A DNA stretch of 64,000 bases from Clostridiales bacterium (GTDB lineage Bacteria; Bacillota; Clostridia; Oscillospirales; Oscillospiraceae), in assembly GCA_004556205.1 (NCBI GenBank), contig SFIL01000002.1, forward strand, positions 1-64,000, in the 5' to 3' direction. This document shows, piece by piece, positions 17,802 through 25,904 of the stretch (the first letter of the stretch is position 1; each line of letters opens with the position of its first letter). Both the position numbers and the translations under genes were made by a program. The notes beneath the pieces were generated by a model that made no database searches, had not been told where the DNA came from, and saw only the letters and a list, made by a program, of their open reading frames with translations.

Positions 17802-18206
17802 CTATTTACGCAGGACGAAGCCGTTCATACTCGCGCGGGCAACCGGCGTTCCAAGTTCATCCGTAACCTCCACCTCATAGAGAGAGGTCGAGCGTCCCTG
17901 CTTGACACAGCGCGATTTTGCAATCAGCTTCTCCCCTTTTGCGGCGCTTAAAAAGGTAATATCCGCGTGCAGGGAGATCGTGTCCGTATCCTCAGCAAAG
18001 CCATTTGCTGCAATCGCGGCAGTAAAATCCGCAAGCGTAAAGATTGCACCGCCCATCGGCGTACCCCGCACATTGCGGTGCTTCTCTAAAAGCGGCATCT
18101 CGCAGACCGCATATTGCGGCTGAGCCTCCGCAATCGTGATCTCCGCGGCATCGGTTGCAAAGCGGTCATGGGAAAAGCGTTCCCGAATTTCATCTATCGT
18201 CGGCAT
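17802..18206 (-). CDS. PaaI-type hotdog-fold thioesterase
   Basis: This 134-residue hotdog protein has NVRGTPMGGAIFTLADFTAA, the PaaI/DUF4442-like active-site helix, then HADITFLSAAKGEKLIA. The ATG at 18206 is preferred because GAGAGG lies 8 nt upstream. A GTG three codons earlier sits inside that site. It overlaps the end of the LtaS-like gene by 17 nt, so the two are probably co-translated. It likely hydrolyses acyl- or aryl-CoA, which fits the neighbouring CoA ligases. Confidence 0.85.
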   Translation of the reverse strand: MPTIDEIRERFSHDRFATDAAEITIAEAQPQYAVCEMPLLEKHRNVRGTPMGGAIFTLADFTAAIAANGFAEDTDTISLHADITFLSAAKGEKLIAKSRCVKQGRSTSLYEVEVTDELGTPVARASMNGFVLRK

Positions 18207-20232
18207 ATTTTTCACCTCTCAGAGCGAACACAAACGGCTTGCTCGTACTCAAGATTTCAAGCTCATCGGCGGCGGATACCTGCGCGACCGTGAGTGCATC
18301 CTCGGGCGCAAGGACAGCGTCCTTCACAATTAAGCGCTCTTCTGAGCGGTATTCCGTTTCATAAGCAGTGCCGTTGATATAAACAACACTGTATGGCGTA
18401 AAGTGCGATCCGCTCACAAGCAGGCAGTCCTCTCTTTGCGTTACGGCAGTGATACGCACATCCTCGACGTCAAAGCGCATATCGGTCGGATACGGCGGCG
18501 CGCCGTTTTCGGCGTAGTACTGCTCTCCCGAGAGAATGTCATATTCCAATACCTCAAGTGCTCGCTGGTATGTCTCGCTGCTGTCGCCCGCGTAATCGTA
18601 GCTTTGATGCAAACGGAAGACTGCACCCTCGTGGATGCCACACAGATCCATCACATAAGCGCTGAGCTGGTAGGTCTGCAAATTGCGGTCGGCATTCTCC
18701 GCAAGCGGGAAATTCGCCCAAATCACATACTCCGTCGTCTGCGTATTTCCGTAAGAAAGCTCCTCCTGCTGAAAATTAAAGCTTGGCAGATGATCTCCGT
18801 AAAATACGACCACGGTCGGCTCATCAAAATCCTGAAGCGTCTGCGTCAGCTCCGCAATAAAGGCGTCGCACTCTTTAAGCTGATAGAGATAGTATTCCAA
18901 ACCGTTTTTCCGCGCCTCGTCCTGCGATCCCTGCACACCTATAATCGGCACGTCGGGAAGCATCTCGTCAGGGTATTTCCCGTGCGGCTGGACAGAGACG
19001 GCAAAGACAAAATCCTTTCCCTCCGTGGAGTCCAACGCCTTGCAGATCTCACCCGTCAACACGCTGTCCTTTGCCCAACCGCGCGGGTTATACTCCACGT
19101 CGTTCATATATTCCACAGACGTAAAGCTTCGGAAGCCGAGATTGGCGTAAACGATATGGCGGTCATAAAAGGTTGCACTGTTGTTGTGGACGGCATGCGT
19201 GCCGTAGCCGAGGCGCGAAAGTGTAAACGCCACGGACTCCGACGCGGTGGAGTTTACAATTGTCATGTAGGGATACTCTCCGACGCCGAAGTGATTCAAA
19301 TTCATGCCCGTTAGGACTTCGAATTCCGTATTTGCCGTGCCTGCGCCGATTGCAGGGACAGAGAGCAGCCCACTTGGATACTCCGCCTTTAGCGCCTCAA
19401 AATTCGGCACAGGATTTTCAGAAAATTGCAGATTTTTCAGATAGTTTGCATCGAAGAAGGACTCGAGCTGGACAAAAACGATATTCGGTGTGTCCTTTTC
19501 CGTCTGCGGCAAAGCGCGCTGTGTGTCAATGATTTCCTCGACCTCGTTGGGAGAGTACTCCACCGGCTCCTTGATACCGCCCGTCACAAGGCTTGCCGCG
19601 AAGCAATACACGAAGCCATTTTCATGGTAAGCGCGCGGCAGACTGGAAAACTCATTTGTCTTGTCGAGAACATCAATGCGGACAAACAGATTTGTTACGA
19701 GAAACAGGGCAAGTGCTGTCAGGAGGATAGTCAAAACGGAAAAGCAGGGTGGTGTGCGCGGGAATTTTTTTGCGCGCGACCACAGAAAGAGAATTAGGCC
19801 GATGAGGGCTGCAATCCCTAAAATCAGCAGAAACAGCGCAATATAGCTGAGATATTTCTCAAAAATATCCCGCACGGACGCCATCAGCCAAATATCGGAA
19901 GCGGTCAGCGGCATGGAGCGGAAGGTCAAAAGCAGAAAATCCGTCACCGCAAGACCGAGCCACACGGCAGAGACAAGTAAAAAATAAAACCGCCGCTTTG
20001 CAAAAAGCAGAGAGAAAGAGAGCGTGAAGAAGATCAAGTACGCACCGTAAAGAAAGACCCACGGCTTCCCGATGCAAAACGCAAGCGTGTCAAACAGCGA
20101 GCGGCGCGCCAAAAGCTCAATCACCGCGTTCAGGAGGAGCGACGAAAGAAAGTAAAGCGCCAGCAGGCGGTAATTACTGCGGTTCCACTCTTTATGCAGA
20201 TTCTCTTTAGAAAAATATGCTTTTATACGCAT
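18190..20232 (-). CDS. LtaS-like membrane sulfatase (alkaline phosphatase superfamily) with a C-terminal beta domain
   Basis: This 680-residue protein starts at MRIKAYFSKENLHKEW after AAGGAGG. Five or so membrane helices occupy residues 25-190. An extracellular sulfatase domain follows, with NIVFVQLESFFD, a nucleophile region at GAGTANTEFEVLTGMN, and the metal motif FYGDHLPSF. This is the LtaS/phosphoglycerol transferase family, which adds glycerophosphate to membrane glycolipids or wall polymers. The last 90 or so residues (VSGSHFTPYSVVYINGTAY) look like an IPT/TIG-type beta domain, an unusual addition. It has its own promoter, divergent from the CobW genes. Confidence 0.88.
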   Translation of the reverse strand: MRIKAYFSKENLHKEWNRSNYRLLALYFLSSLLLNAVIELLARRSLFDTLAFCIGKPWVFLYGAYLIFFTLSFSLLFAKRRFYFLLVSAVWLGLAVTDFLLLTFRSMPLTASDIWLMASVRDIFEKYLSYIALFLLILGIAALIGLILFLWSRAKKFPRTPPCFSVLTILLTALALFLVTNLFVRIDVLDKTNEFSSLPRAYHENGFVYCFAASLVTGGIKEPVEYSPNEVEEIIDTQRALPQTEKDTPNIVFVQLESFFDANYLKNLQFSENPVPNFEALKAEYPSGLLSVPAIGAGTANTEFEVLTGMNLNHFGVGEYPYMTIVNSTASESVAFTLSRLGYGTHAVHNNSATFYDRHIVYANLGFRSFTSVEYMNDVEYNPRGWAKDSVLTGEICKALDSTEGKDFVFAVSVQPHGKYPDEMLPDVPIIGVQGSQDEARKNGLEYYLYQLKECDAFIAELTQTLQDFDEPTVVVFYGDHLPSFNFQQEELSYGNTQTTEYVIWANFPLAENADRNLQTYQLSAYVMDLCGIHEGAVFRLHQSYDYAGDSSETYQRALEVLEYDILSGEQYYAENGAPPYPTDMRFDVEDVRITAVTQREDCLLVSGSHFTPYSVVYINGTAYETEYRSEERLIVKDAVLAPEDALTVAQVSAADELEILSTSKPFVFALRGEKYADDR

Positions 20233-20266
20233 AACGCGCCTCACCTCCTTGCGCCGAATACTACAT

Positions 20267-20294
20267 AGTATAGCATTCTCAAAGAAAAAAGCAA
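20267..20294 (-). promoter_or_regulatory. Promoter of the LtaS-like gene
   Basis: TTGCTT (20289-20294) and TATACT (20267-20272) are 16 bp apart on the minus strand, 35 nt upstream of the start at 20232. Confidence 0.6.
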
Positions 20295-20343
20295 TAAAAT
20301 TTTCAAAAAGTGCTAAAAAAGTCACGAACAAGGGCAGAATTGC

Positions 20344-20372
20344 TTGCATAAGCAGTTTTTGCGTGCTATAAT
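20344..20372 (+). promoter_or_regulatory. Promoter of the CobW operon
   Basis: TTGCAT (20344-20349) and a perfect extended -10 TGCTATAAT (TATAAT at 20367-20372) are spaced by 17 bp. Confidence 0.8.
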
Positions 20373-20373
20373 A

Positions 20374-20390
20374 ATCAATTGAAGTTTGAT
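20374..20390 (+). promoter_or_regulatory. Candidate operator at the CobW operon start site
   Basis: ATCAA (20374-20378) and TTGAT (20386-20390) form a short inverted repeat covering the expected transcription start. It does not match the B. subtilis Zur box. Confidence 0.25.
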
Positions 20391-20442
20391 GGGCGTTCCT
20401 TTACGCCCAAAAGTTTATCAACGAAAGGAAGCACAACATTTT

Positions 20443-21522
20443 ATGACGACAATTGATATTTATTCCGGCTTTTTGGGCGCAGGCAAAACTACGCTGATTA
20501 AGAAGATGATCCGCGAGGCTTACGCGGGCGAGCAGATCGTCCTGATTGAAAATGAATTCGGTGAAATCGGCATTGACGGCGGTTTCATGAAGGATGCGGG
20601 CATTCAAGTCAACGAGATGAATTCCGGCTGTATCTGCTGTTCCCTCGTCGGTGATTTCGGCAAGGCGCTCAAACAGGTCATTTCCGAATATCATCCCGAC
20701 CGCATTCTCATCGAGCCGTCCGGTGTCGGCAAGCTCAGCGATGTAATCGGCGCAGTGCAGCGCGTCGCGACTGATGAGGTGCAGCTCGGCTGCTTTGTGA
20801 CTGTCGCCGACGCGACAAAGTGCAAGGTCTACCTGAAAAACTTCGGTGAATTCTACTCTAATCAAATCGAGACTGCCTCCGCCATCATCCTCAGCCGCAC
20901 GGCGACGATCTCAGAGGAAAAGCTCGATGCCGCTATTTCCCTTCTGCGCGAGCATAACGAGAAAGCGGTCATCATTACAACGCCGTGGGAACAGCTCGAC
21001 GGCAAACAGATTTTGGAGGCAATGCAGCATCAGCATTCTCTGACGGACGAGCTTTCCGAAATGATCGAGCACGCTCGTGCGCACGAGGAAGAAGAGGATG
21101 AATGCGCCTGCCATCACGAGCACGAGCATCATCACCACCATGACCACGATGAGGAGCATGAGCATCATCACGATCACGACGAGCATTGCCACCATGAACA
21201 CGACGAGGAGCATGAGCATCATCACCATCATCATGGCCATGATGCAGATGAGATATTCCAAAGCTGGGGCGTAGAAACGCACAAGAAGTTCTCTGACGAG
21301 GAGATCAAGGCTGCTCTGTCCGCATTGGATAACGAGGAAGCTTACGGCATTGTCCTGCGTGCTAAGGGCATTGTGCAGGCGACGGACGGCACATGGCTGC
21401 ACTTTGACCATGTGCCGGGCGAGATCGACGTGAGGAGCGGCAGCGCAGAGGTGACAGGCAGACTGTGCGTAATCGGCTCAAAGCTGAACGAAGCCGCCGT
21501 TGCCGCCCTGTTCGGCGTGTAA
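20443..21522 (+). CDS. CobW-family metallochaperone GTPase with a His-rich tract
   Basis: This 359-residue G3E GTPase starts at MTTIDIYSGFLGAGKT, after AAAGGAAG. An upstream in-frame ATG lacks a site. It has the Walker A motif GFLGAGKT, ENEFGEIGIDG, the metal-binding CxCC motif (SGCICCSLVGD) and EPSGVG. An approximately 50-residue acidic and histidine-rich segment at about 213-267 should bind Zn, Ni or Co. The COG0523 C-terminal domain follows. Such proteins deliver metal under limitation. It is followed after 12 nt by a second CobW-like gene. The specific metal is not determinable. Confidence 0.92.
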   Translation: MTTIDIYSGFLGAGKTTLIKKMIREAYAGEQIVLIENEFGEIGIDGGFMKDAGIQVNEMNSGCICCSLVGDFGKALKQVISEYHPDRILIEPSGVGKLSDVIGAVQRVATDEVQLGCFVTVADATKCKVYLKNFGEFYSNQIETASAIILSRTATISEEKLDAAISLLREHNEKAVIITTPWEQLDGKQILEAMQHQHSLTDELSEMIEHARAHEEEEDECACHHEHEHHHHHDHDEEHEHHHDHDEHCHHEHDEEHEHHHHHHGHDADEIFQSWGVETHKKFSDEEIKAALSALDNEEAYGIVLRAKGIVQATDGTWLHFDHVPGEIDVRSGSAEVTGRLCVIGSKLNEAAVAALFGV

Positions 21523-21534
21523 GGAGGAGAAGCG

Positions 21535-22470
21535 ATGCCGATTCCGGTCTATGCGTTTACCGGCTTTTTAGACGCCGGCAAAACGAAATTCATTCAGGAG
21601 ACGCTGTGCGACACCCGTTTTAACGCAGGAGAACGTACGCTTCTGCTCATCTGCGAGGAGGGCGAGGAGGAATATGACATTTCCGCCTATCCCTATCAGA
21701 AGGTCTATCCCGAGGTCATTGAACAGGACGAGATCACAACGCAGGAGCTTGCCGCGCTTTTGCAAAAACACCGCGCCGAACGTGTGGTTGTTGAGCTGAA
21801 CGGCATGCAGCTTGTCGGTGACTTCTATCAGAAAATGCCGCAGGACTGGCAGATCGCGCAGGAGGTCATGTTCGCCGACGGGACCACCATAATGAGTTAT
21901 AATTCCAACCTCCGCTCACTGGTCGTGGACAAGCTGACGGGCTGCGAGATGGTCGTTTTTAACCGTCTGCCCACAGGAACGGATATCATGCCGCTGCATA
22001 AGCTCGCCCGCGCACTCAACCGCAGAGTCGGTATTCTCTATGAATACACCGACGGCAAGACGGAGTTTGATGAGATCGAGGATCCGCTCCCCTTTGACAT
22101 TAACGCACCGGTGATTGAAATCGCGGACGAGGATTATGCCCTTTGGTTCCGCGACATCAACGAGGAGCCGAAGAAATATAACGGCAAAACCGTCCGCTTT
22201 AAGGCGCAGGTCGCCAGACTGAAAAAAGACCGTGAAGGCTATTTTGCGCCCGGGCGCTTTGTGATGACCTGCTGTGTCGAGGATATTCAGTTCATGGGTA
22301 TGCCGTGTAAATACGAAAAGGCCGCCGCGCTCCGCACCCGCGACTGGGTCATGGTGACGGCAACGGTAGAAACGCGCTTCCACGCCCTCTATCGCGGCAC
22401 CGGTCCGATCCTGACGGCAGTTTCCGTCGAACCGGCCAAGCCTGCTGCCGATGAGGTCGCGACATTCTGA
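21535..22470 (+). CDS. CobW-like GTPase fused to a YcgQ/DUF1980-type C-terminal domain
   Basis: This 311-residue protein starts after GGAGGAG. The N-terminal half resembles CobW (TGFLDAGKTKFIQETL Walker A, and VVVELNGM) but lacks the CxCC metal motif. From about residue 205 it has a domain like the C-terminus of YcgQ (TIGR03943/DUF1980): KKYNGKTVRFKAQV, GRFVMTCCVEDIQF and an OB-like end. YcgQ partners a YcgR permease in a zinc-regulated operon of bacilli. Co-transcription with a His-rich CobW protein suggests a role in metal homeostasis. Confidence 0.82.
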   Translation: MPIPVYAFTGFLDAGKTKFIQETLCDTRFNAGERTLLLICEEGEEEYDISAYPYQKVYPEVIEQDEITTQELAALLQKHRAERVVVELNGMQLVGDFYQKMPQDWQIAQEVMFADGTTIMSYNSNLRSLVVDKLTGCEMVVFNRLPTGTDIMPLHKLARALNRRVGILYEYTDGKTEFDEIEDPLPFDINAPVIEIADEDYALWFRDINEEPKKYNGKTVRFKAQVARLKKDREGYFAPGRFVMTCCVEDIQFMGMPCKYEKAAALRTRDWVMVTATVETRFHALYRGTGPILTAVSVEPAKPAADEVATF

Positions 22471-22516
22471 ATAGGAAAAACCGCACCGGCTTGGGGCGGA
22501 GTATGAAATGCATTAA

Positions 22517-22555
22517 AGCATCCGTATGGTGATGATCATACGGATGCTTATCTTT
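22517..22555 (+). terminator. Bidirectional terminator
   Basis: AGCATCCGTATG (22517-22528) and CATACGGATGCT (22537-22548) form a perfect 12-bp stem followed by TATCTTTTC. It lies between the convergent CobW-like and acetyltransferase genes. Confidence 0.85.
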
Positions 22556-22613
22556 TCGTTTATCTTATGCTTAGCGCAGATAAAAGATCCCTTTTCATCG
22601 GTGGCACGAGTCT

Positions 22614-23345
22614 CTATGCTAATTTGTGTGTAGTCAATTCGGCAAAAGCGGGTACGAGTCCAACGCGCAGCGCCAAATTCTGAGAGGCAATATGTGACAG
22701 CGCGGTGCCGTAGAAGGGCACCTTCCCCCGCTCGCAGATCGCCTTCGTCAGCGCCGCAAGCGCAGCTTTTGCATAGCCCTTTCCCTCTGCAAAAGAGTTG
22801 ACGCCCATTTCCCACATCAAATTGCTGTTCGCAGTTGCGCCTGCGACAGCAAGCAAGGCTTCCTTTTCGTCGTAGCAAGCGGCGCCGAGAACATCCTCAA
22901 TGTAATCCTCGAAAAGGAACGCTTCGTCAATCCGTTCATCCGCTTTCAGCGCGGCGATTTCCGCTTTGCCGAGGATTTTTACCGGGTATTCCTCACGGGG
23001 CGTCGAAAAGCGTGGTACAAAGAAGATATGTGCCTGATCAATTCCGTAGCCATATTCCGCAAGCTTCCGGTCAATGCTGATCAGGCTGCCTGCCTCAAAG
23101 CCCCACTGCGCGGAAAGATGCTTTGCCAGCGTCTCCTCACACCATGTTTTCAGCTCCGGCGCTGCGGTTATTACCAATTTTTCGCGGTAAGAAAGGATAG
23201 AAAGGATCCCGCGCGCAGCTTGTTTTCGCGCATCAGGATGAAAAGCATACTCCGTAACCAGTGTATCCGTGTTTAAGAAATCCTCCGCATTGCAATGATA
23301 GTCCCTTGCAAATTGCGTTGCGAGGATGTTATCATATTCCACCAT
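22614..23345 (-). CDS. GNAT-family acetyltransferase
   Basis: This 243-residue protein has a variable N-terminal half and a C-terminal GNAT-type acetyl-CoA fold (LLAVAGATANSNLMWEMGVN, then EGKGYAKAALAAL as the acetyl-CoA loop, and ASQNLALRVGLVPAFAEL). The start ATG follows AGAGGT. It overlaps the end of a small Cys-rich ORF upstream. The substrate is unknown. The distinct N-terminal half is typical of the FR47/GNAT accessory type found in clostridia. Confidence 0.8.
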   Translation of the reverse strand: MVEYDNILATQFARDYHCNAEDFLNTDTLVTEYAFHPDARKQAARGILSILSYREKLVITAAPELKTWCEETLAKHLSAQWGFEAGSLISIDRKLAEYGYGIDQAHIFFVPRFSTPREEYPVKILGKAEIAALKADERIDEAFLFEDYIEDVLGAACYDEKEALLAVAGATANSNLMWEMGVNSFAEGKGYAKAALAALTKAICERGKVPFYGTALSHIASQNLALRVGLVPAFAELTTHKLA

Positions 23346-23490
23346 AGCTTACCTCTTTCATGATATCTTCAGTCAGAAAGCTTAACGTTGAACAGCAAAC
23401 AGCGCAGGCGAGCCGGTTAGTGCTTCGTCCATCGTTCTGCATGGCATTGAGGCTGTCGCGCTCTGCGTAGATATCGCAGCAGCAAGGCAT
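23332..23490 (-). CDS. Small Cys-rich ORF (52 aa), hypothetical
   Basis: An ATG at 23490 lies 1 nt after the stop of the DUF5662-like gene and is preceded by GAGGCGG. It opens a 52-codon frame that ends inside the acetyltransferase start region (stop 23332-23334), so both junctions would be translationally coupled. The product begins MPCCCDIYAERDSLN and later has ACAVCCSTLSFL, giving six cysteines in two clusters, as in a small metal-binding or redox protein. No family was recognised. It is supported only by frame, ribosome binding site and position. Confidence 0.4.
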   Translation of the reverse strand: MPCCCDIYAERDSLNAMQNDGRSTNRLACAVCCSTLSFLTEDIMKEVSYGGI

Positions 23491-23491
23491 T

Positions 23492-24064
23492 TTAACCCGC
23501 CTCATCCGTATCCGGCGGGCAGATGGGTTGCTCCGACTTTCGAACCGTCCGCAAAAAGCGGAATGTCTCCTTCTCTCCCTTGTCGCGGAGCATCGTCAAG
23601 ACAAACATCAAATCGCTCTTTGTTTGCGGGTGCATCATCTCACTGTCACGCCCTTCGGCGGAGTTGACGAAATATTCCAGTGGGTCCCCGTCGCGGTACT
23701 TTTTCCCATGGTATGTCTTGCAAGCGGCGATGCGATCCGCAATCATCTCGATAAAATACTTGCGCGGCATTTCAACAGGCTTATAGGTACGCGTCTTGAG
23801 ATCAAGGTCGGTCCAATATTCATAATGATGCTTGTTTCTTCCCTTATGGTGCATCCACGCGGTCGAGTAGCCGACAAGCTCTCTTTCGCGGGAATTGGGG
23901 CTGCGCGTACCTTGATAGTATTTTGCACCGGTGATAAACTCGCTCGGCGAATACTTGGAAAGGTCGTGGACAAGCCCGCGCCAGTAAAGTCCGACGCGAA
24001 AGCAGCCCTGCCTCACCGCCCAACGGTGCTTTGTGATTGTACAAAAGTGCTTCCATGCGTGCAT
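23492..24064 (-). CDS. DUF5662-like protein
   Basis: This 190-residue soluble protein starts after AGGAGAG. It is rich in His, Tyr and Trp: MHAWKHFCTITKHRW, LVHDLSKYSPSEF and WMHHKGRNKHHYEYW are characteristic of the DUF5662 family found in Firmicutes and phages. The HD-like pattern (LVHDLSK with later HH) suggests a metal-dependent helical bundle, but no function is established. It lies 12 nt downstream of sigK and may be co-transcribed with it. Confidence 0.75.
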   Translation of the reverse strand: MHAWKHFCTITKHRWAVRQGCFRVGLYWRGLVHDLSKYSPSEFITGAKYYQGTRSPNSRERELVGYSTAWMHHKGRNKHHYEYWTDLDLKTRTYKPVEMPRKYFIEMIADRIAACKTYHGKKYRDGDPLEYFVNSAEGRDSEMMHPQTKSDLMFVLTMLRDKGEKETFRFLRTVRKSEQPICPPDTDEAG

Positions 24065-24076
24065 GGTGTTTCTCTC

Positions 24077-24763
24077 CTATTCTGAAAGTGCCTTTTCCAG
24101 CTTTTGCAGCGCCTTTTTTTCAATACGGCTGACATAGCTCCGACTGATACCGCACAAATCGGCGATCTCGCGCTGTGTCAGCGGTTTGCGGTTGCCGATG
24201 CCGTAGCGCAGCGTAATGATTTTTTTCTCACGCGGCGTCAGACATTCCTCGATCTTCTCATAGAGCTTCGCATAGACCTCCTTGTCGGACATCTGTTCAA
24301 ACAGATCCTCGTCCGAACAGATCACATCCATCAGAGAAAGCGCCGTGCCGTCCTTCCCCGTTTCGATGTAGTCCGAAAGAGATACATCCGACGCGCTCTT
24401 TCTCTGACCACGGAAGTACATCAAAATCTCGTTTTCCACGCATCGGGCGGCATAGGTTGCCAGTCGTGCACCTTTCGACGCGTCAAAAGTGGAAATGCCT
24501 TTGATGAGTCCGATCGTGCCGATGGAGATCAGATCCTCCTGATCGGCGGTCTGTGTGTAATATTTTTTCATGATGTGCGCCACAAGACGTAAATTTCGCT
24601 CGATGAGTATGTTTCGCGCATTCAGATCTCCCTGCGCCGCCAGCTCAAGATAGTGCTGCTCCTCCTTTGCGCTCAAGGGCTTCGGAAACGAGCCGCTCCC
24701 GTTGGACAGGCGGAGGGAATAAAGAATGCTGCTGATGGTCAGCCATACGGCGGCGCCCAGCAT
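24077..24763 (-). CDS. sigK: Sporulation sigma factor SigK, uninterrupted
   Basis: This 228-residue protein starts at an ATG 7 nt after GGAGG. It has a hydrophobic pro-sequence (about 1-22) that normally tethers pro-SigK to the mother-cell membrane, then region 2 (NLRLVAHIMKKYY, EDLISIGTIGLIKG, ATYAARCVENEIL) and region 4 (LTPREKKIITLRYG, TQREIADLCGISRSYVSRIEKKAL). The coding frame is continuous, so no skin element splits the gene as it does in B. subtilis. SigE is the nearest alternative. The short pro-region and SFPKPLSAKEE start favour SigK. Confidence 0.9.
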   Translation of the reverse strand: MLGAAVWLTISSILYSLRLSNGSGSFPKPLSAKEEQHYLELAAQGDLNARNILIERNLRLVAHIMKKYYTQTADQEDLISIGTIGLIKGISTFDASKGARLATYAARCVENEILMYFRGQRKSASDVSLSDYIETGKDGTALSLMDVICSDEDLFEQMSDKEVYAKLYEKIEECLTPREKKIITLRYGIGNRKPLTQREIADLCGISRSYVSRIEKKALQKLEKALSE

Positions 24764-24820
24764 CAAACCACCTCCGAAACAGCCTATTCAGAGGCGGCAA
24801 GTCCTTATGTCAAAAGAATT

Positions 24821-25681
24821 TCAGCATTCGCGTGAAACGAGCGAATAAGCAAGCTCCGTCAAGAACTGCGGCTTTTCAAAGACAGAAAGTGCAGAAACCG
24901 CCTTTTCTGTCTCCGCGTTGATCATCTCGCGGCATTTTTCAACGCCGTAGAGACGGACAAAGGTGTTTTTCTTATCGTCTACGCCGACCGCTTTGCCAAG
25001 CTTCTGCGCGTCGCCGACAACGTCCAAAATATCGTCCTCGATTTGAAACGCCAGTCCGAGCGAATCTGCGTAGGCGCTTGCAGCCCTCTGCTGCGTCTCG
25101 TTTCCGCCTGCCGCAATCACGCCGAGCTGACAGGCGGCACTGATGAGCGCACCGGTTTTTCTCGACTGGATGTCGTAGACCTCATGCTCAGTGCATTCGC
25201 GTTTCTCCGCGTCCATGTCAAGCACCTGACCGCCGACCATGCCCAGTTCACCCGCGCAGAGCGACAGCACACGTACTGCCTCGACAACGCGCTCCGCCGG
25301 GAGCTTTGCCCTTGCAAGCTGAGAAAACGCCGCCGTGAGCAAGGCGTCACCTGCTAAGACCGCCGTTGCCTCTCCGTAAACGCGGTGATTGGTCGGCTTG
25401 CCTCTGCGGTAATCGTCATTGTCCATGCAGGGTAGGTCGTCATGAATGAGACTATAGGTATGCACCATTTCGATCGCCGCGCCAAACGGCAGCGCTTCTT
25501 CAGCGTTTCCGCCGCAAAGCTCGCAGAACGCCTGCGTGAGTACGGGGCGGAGGCGCTTCCCTCCTGCGAGAAGGCTGTAGCGCATAGCTTCAAACAGCTC
25601 CTTTTGCGGCGCATCGTCGGTGAAACATTTTTGCAAATACGCCTCAATGCGCGCGGCGTAACAGTTCAGTTCACTCTCCAT
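24821..25681 (-). CDS. ispA: Polyprenyl (farnesyl/geranylgeranyl) diphosphate synthase
   Basis: This 286-residue trans-prenyl transferase starts at MESELNCYAARIEAYL, overlapping xseB by 11 nt. The first Asp-rich motif is in LIHDDLPCMDND and the second in QIEDDILDV, with LAGGKRLRPVL at the IPP-binding site. It condenses IPP with allylic diphosphates to supply quinone, undecaprenyl and other isoprenoids. The xseA-xseB-ispA order is common in Firmicutes. Confidence 0.94.
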   Translation of the reverse strand: MESELNCYAARIEAYLQKCFTDDAPQKELFEAMRYSLLAGGKRLRPVLTQAFCELCGGNAEEALPFGAAIEMVHTYSLIHDDLPCMDNDDYRRGKPTNHRVYGEATAVLAGDALLTAAFSQLARAKLPAERVVEAVRVLSLCAGELGMVGGQVLDMDAEKRECTEHEVYDIQSRKTGALISAACQLGVIAAGGNETQQRAASAYADSLGLAFQIEDDILDVVGDAQKLGKAVGVDDKKNTFVRLYGVEKCREMINAETEKAVSALSVFEKPQFLTELAYSLVSREC

Positions 25682-25904
25682 CCGCAAACTCCGTTTCCTG
25701 CGGTGTGCCGTCCGCACCCTTGGTGAGCTGAACAACCTTCAGCTCCGCCTCATCGAGCAGCTTCGTGCAGGAGCCGACCAATCCCGTTCCCTCTTCAAAG
25801 AGGGACAGGGCCTGCTCCAGAGGCACATCGCCGCGTTCCATTTGTTTTACGATCTCCTCCAACCGCGCCAAAGACTGTTCAAAGGTCTGAGATTCCTGTT
25901 TCAT
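25671..25904 (-). CDS. xseB: Exodeoxyribonuclease VII small subunit
   Basis: This 77-residue helical protein begins QESQTFEQSLARLEEIVKQM and contains a GTGLVGSCTKLLDEAE segment, characteristic of XseB. Its ATG overlaps the xseA stop (ATGA, 25901-25904) and GGAGA precedes it. It binds XseA to form ExoVII, which degrades single-stranded DNA. Confidence 0.95.
   Translation of the reverse strand: MKQESQTFEQSLARLEEIVKQMERGDVPLEQALSLFEEGTGLVGSCTKLLDEAELKVVQLTKGADGTPQETEFADGE

Noticed and set aside
21100..21240. Short tandem repeat of CAT/CAC/GAC-type triplets
   Set aside because: It is in frame and encodes the His-rich metal-binding tract of the CobW protein, so it is not a CRISPR or noncoding repeat.
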